From contig JAYKXP010000144.1 in the NCBI GenBank assembly GCA_037176845.1, positions 1-64,000 on the forward strand: a stretch of DNA of 64,000 nt. Reading direction: 5' to 3'. A model generated the notes under the pieces. That model did no database searches. It was not told where the DNA came from and saw only the letters and a list, made by a program, of their open reading frames with translations. Positions within the stretch are counted from its first letter, which is position 1. Each line of letters starts with the position of its first letter. The DNA is from Paramarasmius palmivorus. Taxonomy: Eukaryota > Basidiomycota > Agaricomycetes > Agaricales > Marasmiaceae. The translations under genes were made by a program, and so were the position numbers. Below, one piece after another: positions 24,449 to 35,336 of the stretch.

Positions 24449-24883
24449 CTCAGGGCCGGGTTTAACCAATCAGAGCGTTATGGAATTGCCTGCCGCCAAA
24501 TTGCTCTCTTTCCGCGACCTCCATCATGAAAGTAAATTGTGGGCAAAGGCGCTCGACATCGTCAGCGCTGACACCTCTTCTGCATAGAAAAGGCCTTTTC
24601 AGCCTGGAGTATTGATACTGAAAGGCATCAGATGCAACTCGAAGCACATTCGAATTCTCCCGTCCTTCACTAGTCTCGATAAGATATGCAACCCGATAAG
24701 TTTAGCCCACCTCAACAAGGACGAAGTACCGACTCGGAAGGTGTCAAGACAAGTCTCGACCATAATTAACGCGAGCTTGTGGTTCTACGGCCTATGCTCT
24801 ATGTCTTCCTTCAAGCGGTTCAAGCGCCACGGCTGCCAAGTTGCAATTCATATCCATCTTTCCCCTGCTACTATCCAGAATTA

Positions 24884-25095
24884 ACTCGGACATCAAACAT
24901 CAGGTCACTCTTCGACATGGGTTCCTTGGCAACTCGAATCTGAATTACTAGGTCAAGCTTCTGCGGAGATCTATTCTTACCAAAATTGCTTAGGTGACCC
25001 AGAGATATGGGAAAAAATTTCGCCAAAATTTCGCAGACTCGGGCTTGCGGCTCAGCGGCTGTGGTGCCGCTCCTCTCATGCAAGCGAAGCGTGTC
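24884..25095 (-). repeat. inverted-orientation copy of a coding-like repeat (partner at 54840-55016)
   Basis: The minus strand reads FGKNRSPQKLDLVIQIRV then AKEPMSKSDLMFDVRV. The plus strand at about 54895-55016 reads FGKGRSSEKLDLAIQIRV then SKAPMTKIERFDVQV. Preceding nucleotides (CAGCCGC-AA-CCCGAGTCTG-GAAATT) also match. Conservation at the protein level suggests a once-coding sequence. No full gene could be built around either copy, and the family is not recognised. Confidence 0.65.
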
Positions 25096-25399
25096 ACTCG
25101 GAGTGTCTCTCCTATTGAGCGTGCTTCTTCCAACCTACATTCCGATGTCGTTAGCAGGTCGGTAGGGCTCTGATATGGGCGCTTTGGACCATGTACGGCA
25201 CGTCTTTCATTGTTGAGGTAAATCCCGCATGATATCACTTATTCCGTATCCTTCTGTCAGCTAACTACTTGTTGCCACTTAGACCAGATTGAAAAGCTCG
25301 CTTAAACATCTATGTTCCCACCATGCGTCAAAAAGCTTCAATCGAAAAAAATACCCGATGACATACCGTCTCTTTGCCCCGTAACACAATGACACCCCT

Positions 25400-25826
25400 C
25401 TAAACACTCGCCTCGAATGTTTTCTTGGAAACGTATGAGACGCGGTGGGCGGAAGAAGAATGATCGAGAAAAAGAGAAGTTAACATAAAACACGTACTAT
25501 TCTTCGTACTTTCCCATTGCTCAAGCTGGTACTGAAGCTTTTTCACTTCCTCGTACCACTGAACTTTCTTAATCAAGTCGACATCCTGTGGAATATTGTG
25601 CCTCAGGCTGGGATGAAGGATCAGCATTGGTTTGACAAACACAAAAGGACGACATTGAGAATTCTCACTGTTTCATAGTATGGACGATATGGAAATTAAG
25701 ACTACCTGTTTCGAGGGCAGACGCATATACGCTCTCCAAATCGTCTAAAGCCTTTCCGACCTCTGGATAGAACATACGTACAGTGAGCTTGGCTGCAAGG
25801 GCGAGAATCTTTTCGAAGAAAGCAGC
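25400..25826 (-). CDS. possible small hypothetical gene (incomplete model)
   Basis: A TATA box (CTTTATAAT on the minus strand, about 25872-25880) precedes an ATG at about 25826. The ATG opens a well-formed frame: MAAFFEKILALAAKLTVRMF then YPEVGKALDDLESVYASALE, ending near a GT site. A second frame, HNIPQDVDLIKKVQWYEEVK then KLQYQLEQWESTKN, follows at about 25612-25500 with a consensus donor. The phases of these two pieces do not join cleanly by eye, so an exon boundary is wrong or the gene is damaged. Both pieces are amphipathic-helical and look like protein. The family is not recognised. Confidence 0.4.
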
Positions 25827-26050
25827 CATCAGTGGTAAGTAATGAATATTGTGGACGGTTCGAGTGCCCCAGATTATAAAGAGACCACAAAGGGTGAATA
25901 CATGGCAAATGCCGTAGCTCGATCGTTCTCACTCAGCCTCAAGCGCTCAAGCGCTCAGGCCTGACTCTAGTGTCCCGAATCCCGGGCATGCTGGTATATT
26001 ACCTCCAAATGGGTGGCCTCATGGGGTCTTGGAGACTTCACCACGTCTGA

Positions 26051-26156
26051 CAGCAATTTACGAAACCCTAGAATATTTTTGAGAAACTCCAGGCAATTGA
26101 TCTGTTTACATCCAAACAAAGGGCTCCACCCGGCCAGCTGTGCCGCTCCAGCGCTT
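26051..26156. repeat. inverted repeat, left arm (106 bp)
   Basis: This arm is the reverse complement of 26484-26590 at roughly 85% identity by eye. Shared blocks include cagcaatttacga, ccctagaatatttttga, aactccagg, caaacaaagggctccaccc and ccagcgctt. Confidence 0.85.
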
Positions 26157-26483
26157 TCTTGGCACTTAGGTCTCTCTCAAGCAGTTCATGGTGACGCTAC
26201 CGACGCCGTTGAGCGACAACGACCACTACAGTATAGCATGCGGTTTACGGATGCCATTCTCTTGCTACAGGAATGTTTCATATACTATTTCTTGTAAAAA
26301 CAGACAGCTCAGGCCGAGGTGGCCCAAAAGTCAATGTCAGAGTGCAGATTCTGAGTGACGCACAGCACTCAGAGCTTTTTTTGTGAGGAAGCTGGATTGC
26401 GGTATCTCTTAGACCTACCAGAAAACGTGAAATCGGTGGTGAGGAAAGAAATTCCAAGATGCTGCCCCGGTGAAGCGCTGGAC

Positions 26484-26590
26484 AAGCGCTGGGGCGGCAC
26501 ACCTAGCTGGGTGGAGCCCTTTGTTTGGACATAAACACCATCAATAGCCTGGAGTTTATCAAAAATATTCTAGGGATTCGTAAATTGCTG
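26484..26590. repeat. inverted repeat, right arm (107 bp)
   Basis: This is the partner of 26051-26156, separated by a 327-bp spacer. A transcript through both arms would fold into a long hairpin. The pair could be two copies of a short element inserted in opposite orientation. Confidence 0.85.
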
Positions 26591-28540
26591 GAAAGGCTGG
26601 AAACGACTATAAATATCAAATAAATAAACAGTGAAATTGATACAAAATCAGTACTAGTTGCACTTTTCTCTGGATCTGGCAGGATAGTTTTTTTCGGACG
26701 TACTACCGATGCCGTTAATACCACTTAGTTTCGGTGAAATCACCTAATACTATGACTGCTCTCAGTGTACAAAAGCACTCTACTGTGGCGTAGTTGTGCA
26801 AGTGTGGTTCGGCGTGATCAGAGTTGCCGCGCTTAGAGATATTTACTCAAGCTTGGTCTCAAGAGGGGTAAAATCACTTCTATTCGTCGAAGTTCTAGGA
26901 AAGTACACCTGTATAGATGCGTAATAGGGTCGTCCTTGCTTCTATAAGCTAGGAAATAAGGCGCCAAGGGCTATGTGAAGCTGATCTTGGTTCGATCTAA
27001 ACTGCCTCGAGTGATCTGACTCTCTCTAAGGTAAAACTACAGCACAACCGCCGGAAAACAGCCACCAAAACTGTCTTCTATAAAGCACGCAAGCAAGGAA
27101 GCTCAGCCACCAAAACCGAGGCCTTCTCTACGATGCTAAAGTGTAACCCAACTGGTTAAAACACTTCCAGAACGCCACCAAGACGAACTAGTATAAAGTT
27201 TCACTAATAGGAGAAGTGTAGAGCAATACACAAAGCCAACAACTTGGTCTTTATCGCGACCTCTCAAGTTCTTGTCTGCAGTAAGATCTCAACTAGTCTT
27301 CTCAATAAGGCTAGGGCCTGACTTGGGTAGAGTTCTGATCGGACAATAGCAATCTATTCGTACGATAACCACATACAACGCGTAACGTGCAAGTGGGGGC
27401 AGAATCCTCTGCGGTCCCCGTACATTTGGTGTCCTTTTTATACTGTCCAAGGTGAATAAACTGAATAATAGGTAATCTGAGTCGGAATAACTGCGGAACG
27501 AGACGGAAAAGAGGTGAAACAGAGTCGGGAGAGAGATACAACGAGAAAATATACATATCAGGGAAATCTATAGGTCACAACGTCCATATATGGCGCAAAT
27601 AGCGTGACGAGCGAGTAGTAACACTCTGTTTTAAGGTACAGGAGTTGAATCCTGGCCGACGGTTAGGCGTTTAGCCTTTATAAAATTTTCTTTTCCATGC
27701 GCCAAGCGCTTTTCCACCAATCGGAGGCCTGGCAGGGTCCTCCCGAGCTCCTCATCGCTCAACACCGTTCCTCCACATAACGCCGCCTCTAAATTTTCTT
27801 ATCCACTCCATGTGGACGTGTTCCAATAAGGTATATCAGAGGGAATCCGCTTCCGCCACCGTAACAACGGTTTGAACAGCTTTGCCTCCGCTCCGATCAA
27901 TAGGTTCCACTTCGGCCGACAGGTCTCTAGACCCTTGCCGTATCCGGCATCGGTGATTTCCGATCAGTTTCCCCCTCTGCCATCAGTCCCGAGTGATGCC
28001 CGAGCCAGTATAACTCTTCTGGGTGTATGAAGGGGTAAATTAACTTGTAAGAATCCCTTTGGTGCGTCCGGTAGGTGATCTAGGTGTAGTCCGTAGTGAA
28101 TTCACTTAAGGACCTTCTCCCTACAGTTTTCAGGAGGTGATTGTACTTCGACAACCACTGGTAGAAGTAAAAGTGGTGGCCAGATACCCATGTGGGGCGT
28201 ACCATGTACCAGGATCCACTAATATAACCACCTAAAACACCTTCCGTCCAATGACTAGCTATTCAGGGCTCATACTAGTCCTTCTATAACCATTATGTGT
28301 TTATGCAACAATAATAAAGTGCAAAACTAGCGTATTTGCGTTCGAAAAAGAAGTGATTAAAGTCAGGCGTATCACCGTATTTGACGTTTAGATAAATCTT
28401 ACACACAGCAACTTCTTGCGCTGTTTTGTAGCTTTGTATCGTGGAAGAGGCCGGCTGGCTTCAGAGCTATCGCGAGTCTTCTGTGAGAATTGATAGATCG
28501 AAACTTCTCAGCTCATCCGACAGTCCTCGCTTATATTCTG

Positions 28541-29493
28541 GCTGTCGATCATCAAACGGTCGAAAATCGGCACCAATGACCATGGCAAACCTTCCATTTT
28601 AGACATCTTTCGACGTGTTTAGGGGCTGGGCTGCGTCGTCGGACCGATAACCTGGCAACGTTTTCGAGGCGACATGGAGGCAAAGTGACAGTGTGCCCGG
28701 ATATCCCAAAATCTCGAGGCACGCCGGTGGCCCATGGCTCTTTTGGGCTCAGATAGATTGTCAGGTTTGCTGCTGAAAGTAAGGGAGGAAGGAAGGAAGG
28801 AAGGAAGGAAGGAAGGAAGGTAACCGGCACATGGTCCTTGTAGAAGAACGGCCAGGTTCCGTGGCTCGAGAGTATGGTCAGTACCTCGACCACAGCCGCC
28901 CAAGGCACTGTTCCAATACAATCAAAGTGGGTCCAAGTCACTTCAATCTCACGGCGTCTGAGAGAATGTACATGTGTCGAGTCCCCATATAGGGAAATGA
29001 TATGTACTTTATATTTATTACAGCGAACCCTGTTTGAGAGGTATCCAAAAGCTCGGAATATGTTCGAAATGATCGAAATGCTGTAGTATCAGATGCTCGC
29101 TCTGCCGTAATCACCAAAAGCTATGATAGCTTTCAATTCAATGATTCCAAGGAAAGGTGTCAACGAATAGAAACTTAAAGACCCAGTAATCGAGTCACAT
29201 GCGCGGAACTGGATGGTTGTGATTTGTCGCCAAATCTAGCCAATCAAGTTTGCCCAGGACGTGAGTGAATTGAGAATTACAGAGTTACAGAGTACAAAAA
29301 TAGCACGTGTCTGTAAAAGTAGCGCGCGCTCAGAAGTGCCGGACCGCATGTTCCCCGGCAGTTCCAGCCAGCGCACAGACCGACCGTGACTATTGACCAT
29401 GCTCAAAGGCGATGACGTCAAAGTCAATGTCATCCGATGCAGCCCCATATCTCGCCCAATGTAAAATTCATGTGAAAAACGCTCTCGGGAGGG
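28541..29493. other. intergenic stretch with microsatellite; no gene seen
   Basis: Two overlapping minus-strand frames (about 28552-28941) run through the GGAA microsatellite and read Pro-Ser-Phe-Leu repeats from it. Their length is an artefact of the repeat. No motif is recognisable elsewhere. Confidence 0.4.
28787..28820. repeat. (GGAA)n microsatellite
   Basis: About eight and a half perfect GGAA units. Confidence 0.95.
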
Positions 29494-29501
29494 TATATAA
29501 A
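29494..29501 (+). promoter_or_regulatory. TATA box
   Basis: TATATAAA, about 95 bases before the ATG at 29590, followed by a pyrimidine-rich leader. This is a typical arrangement for the cysteine-cluster gene downstream. Confidence 0.6.
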
Positions 29502-29589
29502 CCCCCCAGGTTGACGGTGAGCCCTCATCCTTCTTTACCTTCCTTCTCTTCCTCTTCTCATTTCTTCACTGCAACAGCAGTCTGCCGAT

Positions 29590-31510
29590 ATGTGTGCCAT
29601 CGACCAGGAGAACGTATGCTCAACATGCCGTCGATTTGTTGCTGTGAAGTTATGCAAGAGTGGAATTCATGCTGGTCATTATGCTTTGACGGTGCGTGCC
29701 CATTCGCTTGGCAGGAAGCTTCCTCTGACCTCTTTTTCAGTGCATCAATAAGCGTGGTTGTAGCTTCTTTCATCCTTTTACAACTGCCGAGGCTGAAGCT
29801 GCTATCGCGAACGGGTGGCTGCCTCCAGGATGGTCACCACTGCTCAAGTCAATGCCAACCTCTACACTGTCATCGCCGTCTTCACTTCCTGTTCCTTCCT
29901 TTCCATCCCAACAACCTATGCAGGCGTTGAGCAAACGCTCCGCTGGAGTGCCATGTCCAGGACCATGTGTCAGTGGCAAGCGCAATGTGTCGTGCAAGCA
30001 TCCGGATGGCCCTCTGTGCCTTCACTGCTGCACTAGTGCTGGAGGATGCGCATTCAAGCCTCACACAGCTCCTGTTGCTCCACCATCAGCCACATCCAAG
30101 GCTCCTGACATGGAGTACCCTAGACTCCGTCTTCCGACCCCACAGTTCTCTCCGCCACCCCTTCTGCCAAGTGTCGTGCAGACGATGTCAGACATGAACC
30201 GCGATGTTGGAATCTTCCTTGCAGGTGTTGACCAGGTGCACGACGAGCTTGAAGATCTTCAGCGTGTCATTGCCGAGCAGAAGAAAATCCTTGCAGAGAC
30301 GTCCTCACGCTCACCTTCTCCCGTCCTTTCAACCATTCCTTCAACCTCATCCTCTCCTTCTTCCTTTTTCTCTTCCCTATCAGAAGCCTCTTCGTCCACA
30401 TCTCTATCTTCAACACCCATGTCGTCGTCCTCATCGTCGTCCTCTGGGACCCGGAAGAAGAACATCACCACACAGATGAATGAAGACTGGGTTCACCAGG
30501 CAACACAAGCCCGGGTTGCATCGTCATCATCTGGGAACAAGGGCCGTCGCTATATCCCTGGTATCAAGTTCGAGGCAAGGGTTTTCAATGTAGTTGGCTA
30601 TTATGCGGTACGTCAACTGTCTTGTGGAAATGTGAACTGTATTAACATTGTTATTTAGGACAACGTATCACCTCGCGTCTACTCATTACAGGACCCCCCC
30701 AAATGGCCGTACTATTCAATCTTAGACCCCATGGAAGACGGTAGCTCCTCAGTTCTCCGCCAGCTCCTTCATCTCTCATTCGTCTTCTCTGATTCCGACA
30801 TTGAGACTACTTCCATCAGCTCTCTCGAGTTCTATAATGTCAAGATTCGCATGTGGACCACGGTGTCAGCAAGCTTCAAACATCATATCACAACCAACGA
30901 CACACTCTTCTTCCGCCTTCCTGGTGTGAAAGACTGTCTTGATCTTGACGACTACCTATCACGTATCAACCCTGTACAAGCTTCAACTTCTAGCCCTCAT
31001 CTTCGGAACAACATATCTGGTGAACGCAAGGCAGTACGTGAAAGCTTACGCATGCTCAAAGAGGTCATCGTCATCGACGACAACGACGAGCGGCCTTCCA
31101 AGAGACTACGGCGTTCATCACCATCATCATCACCGTCACCACAGATGTCACCGCTACCGTCTCCAGTCCTTCCTGAACTACCACTCACTCCGTCTATTCC
31201 TTCAACCCTTCTGCCGTCACCTCAAGTGCTCTCATCGGAGCTGCCGGACTCATCTGACTTGGGCAATGCTTGGCCAGGACGTATTCACTGTTCTGATATT
31301 GCTAGTGGTTTCCAGATGATGGCAGCTGACCAGAGCGCCCATCTACAGACTCGGTTCCAGAATGCTTTTCCTGGGTTTCGCTATGTACAAGGAACGTACT
31401 TCCACCATCTCAAGAAGTGGCAAAGCCTTACAGAGCGTCAAAGGGCAGCTGGTATTGCACTTGGCAGGACAGATGGGGGTGTGTGGAAAGTGTATCGTAA
31501 GACGCTTTAG
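29590..31510 (+). CDS. Cys-cluster protein with GRF-like zinc finger, mobile-element associated type
   Basis: Three exons (29590-29691, 29741-30607, 30659-31510) give 606 residues. The N-terminus has C-x2-C (CSTC) followed by GHYALTCINKRGCSFFHPF, which has the look of a GRF zinc finger (final C-x6-C-x-FF). A second cluster (residues about 95-135) reads CPGPC ... SCKHPDGPLCLHCCTSAGGC and ends in His. A short coiled coil follows (VHDELEDLQRVIAEQKKIL), then a Ser-rich linker, a domain around FEARVFNVVGYYA/DNVSPRVYSL, a basic patch (KRLRR) and a C-terminal helical domain (FPGFRYVQGTYFHHLKKWQS ... VWKVYRKTL). Proteins of this layout are multicopy in mushroom genomes. I do not know a function; a DNA-binding partner of a transposon is my inference. 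It is convergent with the KDZ-type gene, 130 bp apart. Confidence 0.8.
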
Positions 31511-31640
31511 AGCTTAGATGTTGCTTGTAACCTTTGTATTATCCTTGATTTGTATTTCAAACGTTTGTATTGTATGATGTATTATCTATGTCGATTTGTA
31601 ACAGTAACAGGAGTGGGCAATTGAGTAGTAAGAGTATCAC

Positions 31641-33920
31641 CTAAAGTGCGTTGGCAGGAGTGCGCCAAGGGTTATATCCCTGAGTAGCCAGCTGGCGGAC
31701 TATTTCGGCATTGCGCAGTCGTATCATCTCATCCAAGAAGAAGTTGAACTTGATTGCGCCGAGCTCTCTGCAAATAGCCTGGTATCCACCGAGCCAAAGA
31801 TTTGTCTGCTCTGCGATAGAGGTGTTGAAAAACCAGCCAGTCTTGTCGTCAGTCATGAGCTCGGGATACATTGCAGGATTGCAATTCTCTTGACAATGCT
31901 TGTGGGTGACCTTGTGCTTGTTGAGGAAATGGAAGACGTCCACACACAGTGCAACATTGTCGTACCAAGGGTCGCCTTGACGTTGCTGATGAAGGTCACA
32001 GGCACAATCATAAATGAAGCCTTCAGGTTTTTGGAAGCCTGGGATGTTACATAATGCCTTGAGGAAGAGCTGTTCAAGCAGCTATGTCAAACTACAAAGT
32101 CGGAAGTCAGAGGAATACCACATACATCAATGTTTGACACTGCCTCTGCGCCATGGAAGGTTGCGCGGCCAACAATAACACCACAGGGACGGACTGCAAT
32201 CTGCTCGTTATGTGTCCGCTGCTGACTGAATATGGCCTTCAGTACCCGATTACCCTGTTCCGACTTCTTTGCCCCACATTCGTCGAGATCGTCCACGGCC
32301 TGTCCCACCGAGCTTGAAGTTGCAGGATCCATCATACGAACATCACCATCCTCTCCTACGGAAAACTCCTCCTGCAAATCTGTGACCATGACATTGTCGA
32401 CGCTTGTGGAGACTGAATTCGTTGGTGCTACAACGCTAGCATTTGTGCGGCGGTAACGTTCTCGGAGGATAAAGGACACTCCACCACGCTCATAGTATTT
32501 GTCCTCGACCTTCTGATGGACAGCATCGGCACATGTCTTCCGACCTTCTACAACGGGTTCATCACATCCAACTATTGAACAGACGAGCTCCAAGTGTGCA
32601 TGGGATTGACAGAATCGGTGAGAGTTCTTCTTCAGAGCTTCAGTGCACCGGAACACAGAGCAGCAAGGGTGTCCAATTGATAGCCCATCACAGACAAGAA
32701 CCTGTACCTTCCCGAAGGTTCCGTCGTCGTTTTCGGTGACCCTCATGCACTTGTCGCAAGCATGGGCAATCTCCTCCTGCCCTTCCTCAACAATACGGCA
32801 GTTTCGTCTCTCCATCGCTGCCTTAAAACGGTCACATTGATCACCGGTGTGTGGTACCTCCAACTCCTTGCCACGCTTGATGCTGTCCTGAAGTAGCGCA
32901 TTGATGATGAATGCGTCCCAAACATGTGCTGTCTCGATAGTTTTTCCAATCTTCCAGTCAGGTGGCAAGACTTCATCGCGCATAGCAAGTGTCTGGTTGT
33001 ATAGGTGAGCCCCGTTCGTTGCAGAGAACCTGAGGTTTCTGATAAGCAAGAGAATATGTCACAGGAACTAAACTACGCACCATCCGAGTACCATGGTTGA
33101 AGTCCAAGTTGCAGCTACAGCATCCTCGACAAACTGATGCTCTCCTACTTGCAAATACTTTGGTGTAGTTGAATAGTATATGCGTGTCCCATCTACGACC
33201 CGATAGTTATTGTGATATGCGGTCCTACATGCTTCAGAGGGAAAAAGATCAGTGGTGAAAACTCACTTGGCAAGATAACACATACTTTCACAAGTGAGAT
33301 GGACGTGGTATCCAGGTTGCGCACCTCGCGAAAGAGTGTAGATGATGATCTGACGTTGGTTTTCTCTTTTCATCGGCCTTGTGGGGTCGCAGTCTGCATT
33401 GTCGCAAAAGTGAGTGTGTGGATAGAGCTTCATAAGCACTATCATGGATGTTAGCTAGCTTATCGACCATTGGAAACAATACAAACTCACTGATACCCCG
33501 ATTCCAACCATAGTTCCTAAACAACTCTTCGTCTCCTGCCCAGATATCCTCGGCCTGTTCCCAAGCCTCCTCCTTCAGAACACCCCAACAAAGCGGTATG
33601 AGATTGAGTGCTATGCCCGTAGCATCACTCAGAAAACCCTGTATGGAAGGGGGCAGGATTGGTGGTGGTCCATCGTATGGCATTTCGAGAGGTTGTGTAA
33701 GGTTGATGTCGTCTTTCATCAGAGATCCCAGGTGGATAAAGAGTGATATTTGGCGAAAATCAAGTTGACGAAGTTCATCATGCTTTTGTAGATAGCTCAA
33801 GCGTGAAAATAATGGCATTGTAAAGAAGATACTAGGTATCGCAAGGAAGACATCTCGGAGGGAAGGGTGAGGCGCCCAAGTGACGCGGCCTCCAAAATAG
33901 GAAGGACCAGCACATGACAT
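31641..33920 (-). CDS. CxC5/CxC6 KDZ-associated cysteine-cluster protein, transposase-like
   Basis: Five exons on the minus strand (33920-33491, 33438-33286, 33231-33081, 33029-32126, 32081-31641) give 692 residues. The CxC5 cluster covers FCDNADC ... HLTCETCRTAYHNNY (about residues 145-205), then GEHQFVEDAVAATW and SATNGAHLYN. The CxC6 cluster (about residues 355-405) is VCDGLSIGHPCC ... FRCTEAL ... HRFCQSH ... CSIVGCDEPVVEGRKTCAD. The C-terminal third has YDCACDLHQ, VDVFHFLNKHK, CNPAMYPEL and SIAEQTNLWLGGYQAICREL. These clusters are known from proteins linked to KDZ (Kyakuja-Dileera-Zisupton) transposons. The gene is intact, with no terminal inverted repeats seen by eye. The start is the first in-frame ATG. 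Confidence 0.9.
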
Positions 33921-34234
33921 TACAGACACGTGAAAAACTTGTAAACCTGTAACCTGTAATTCTCATTTCACAGACGATCTCAGTTTGCCAGGGCCAGGCC
34001 CTCATAGCTTCACAACGTGTTGTTTGTCCGACTGATGGAATTGGAGCATTTCGTAGAAGGAGTAGGCTGGTAGTAACGAAGAAACAGCATTCATTTGGCT
34101 GGGCCTTCCTAGTCCTTGTTGAATGGCGCAGGAAATAAAAGTACACTGATTTCTAGCCCCACCGGGACTTCCTGCGTAGTATCATAAGTAGAGCCCAAAT
34201 TGAGGACTAACATACACCCATTCTTCACGTCGAG

Positions 34235-34821
34235 ATGCCGCCGCTACGTCCAGTTTCTGCAGAAGTCTCTGTGTCCCCAGAAATACCTACAGAGCAGCTT
34301 GCTTTGCTTTGGACACTACTGTTCATGACGCCAGCGATTATCGTTCGGATATGGTTCCCTTGCATGTCCATCAAAGCTCTCGAACACCAAATTGTCACTT
34401 TCTCGGACTGTCTGGTAGACGCGGAGAGAAGCCATCTCCCTACGGAATCCATGCATAGATTCGCCCTGTCCGAGTCAGAGTCAGTGTGGTATTGGCATTC
34501 GGGAACACTGATTGACCGACTTAGACTAGAGGACAAGCTCTCGCGTCTCAAACAGATGTGCTACAGAATCCAGCTCGTAGGGTCATTTTTTCAACGAGCA
34601 GTTTTTCGAGTTTGGACACAGCCCAGAGACGTCATAAAGCTACACAATACGCTGGAGAAAATTCGTTCGAAGGCAATGGTAAGTGCCAGATGCGATCTAC
34701 ATTTTGAAGACTGATACACACCAAATTCTAGATGGATATTGAACGAGAGAAGCAGGCCGCCAACGAATATACACGACGACGACGGCGTGAATTACTTCAT
34801 AGAGAAGCAATGACACAGTGA
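34235..34821 (+). CDS. small membrane-anchored conserved fungal protein
   Basis: Two exons (34235-34678, 34732-34821) give 177 residues. An N-terminal hydrophobic span (LALLWTLLFMTPAIIVRIWF) is followed by helical, probably coiled-coil sequence. The tail is highly charged (EREKQAANEYTRRRRRELL). Similar short proteins, with the same membrane span followed by helices, occur in multiple copies in Agaricomycetes; I know no function. It is divergent from the KDZ-type gene across about 315 bases, so the two may share a promoter region. Confidence 0.7.
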
Positions 34822-34889
34822 ACCAAACAGCGGGGAAGTTAGAGCAGCGACTACGATCTGGGAAACGAGATCTGATGTACGCACCCGAG

Positions 34890-35216
34890 CAGATACACAC
34901 GTTACTATGGCATATATTAATGTGAAAGACGTACTTGATATAAACCTGCCACCTCTCAAAATCATCTCCCGAATCCAACTTGAAAGACCAATGGCTGAGA
35001 CTTGTGTACGGTAACTTCGAGTTAGCCTTGTCTACGAGCAGAGACTTGAGTACAGAATGATAGAGCAATCTCGAGGATACCGCCTTAGCAAGGAGTACCC
35101 ATGACATTCACTTTCACCGTTTGATGATCAACGCGCTGGGCAAAGGAGCGAACATGGGTTAGGGTCTAGACTCTATTCGGCCGATGTCAGGTGATGTGTG
35201 AAAATTTCTCAGCCAA
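34890..35216 (-). pseudogene. decayed SYS1 copy A (promoter and exon 1)
   Basis: Read on the minus strand, the segment starts with an upstream block of ATTGGCTGAGAAATTT, CACCTGAC and an AACCC(T)AACCC-type element. An ATG follows at about 35103, then SSRLLYHSVLKSLLVDKANS. It ends in TATATCAAGTACGTCTTTCACATTAA, which matches copy B (59280-59620) and the SYS1 exon-1 donor region. Stops and frame changes remove coding capacity. Homology to SYS1 is through copy B, which keeps LFADKDKL and GWREM. Confidence 0.7.
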
Positions 35217-35336
35217 TGCTCTCCTGAGTCGGAGTCCGACTCGCATCCTGACAGTGACAATGGCAACACCCATCTTGCTCTAGCCTCTCCCCAAATCGCT
35301 GTTCTCAGGGACGTCATCACGTTCTCATACAATCAA

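Larger units (their letters stand above)
25980..28540. other. gene-poor, probably transposon-derived stretch
   Basis: No frame here resembles a known protein. The stretch is AT-richer than its neighbours, with an inverted repeat near its left end (26051-26590). The middle part (about 26990-27660) reads like non-coding or long-terminal-repeat-type sequence, but I could not identify paired repeats, a primer site or a polymerase. Confidence 0.35.

Noticed and set aside
24434..24450. Telomere-like GGGTTAGGG near SYS1 as an interstitial telomere.
   Set aside because: Only two units are present, and the same element is repeated in the promoters of both SYS1 copies, so a promoter element is the simpler reading.
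28552..28941. Overlapping minus-strand frames with Pro-Ser-Phe-Leu repeats.
   Set aside because: The repeats are translated GGAA microsatellite; no conserved domain surrounds them.
30259..31188. Acidic minus-strand frames opposite the Cys-cluster gene.
   Set aside because: They are antisense shadows of its Ser-rich coding sequence.
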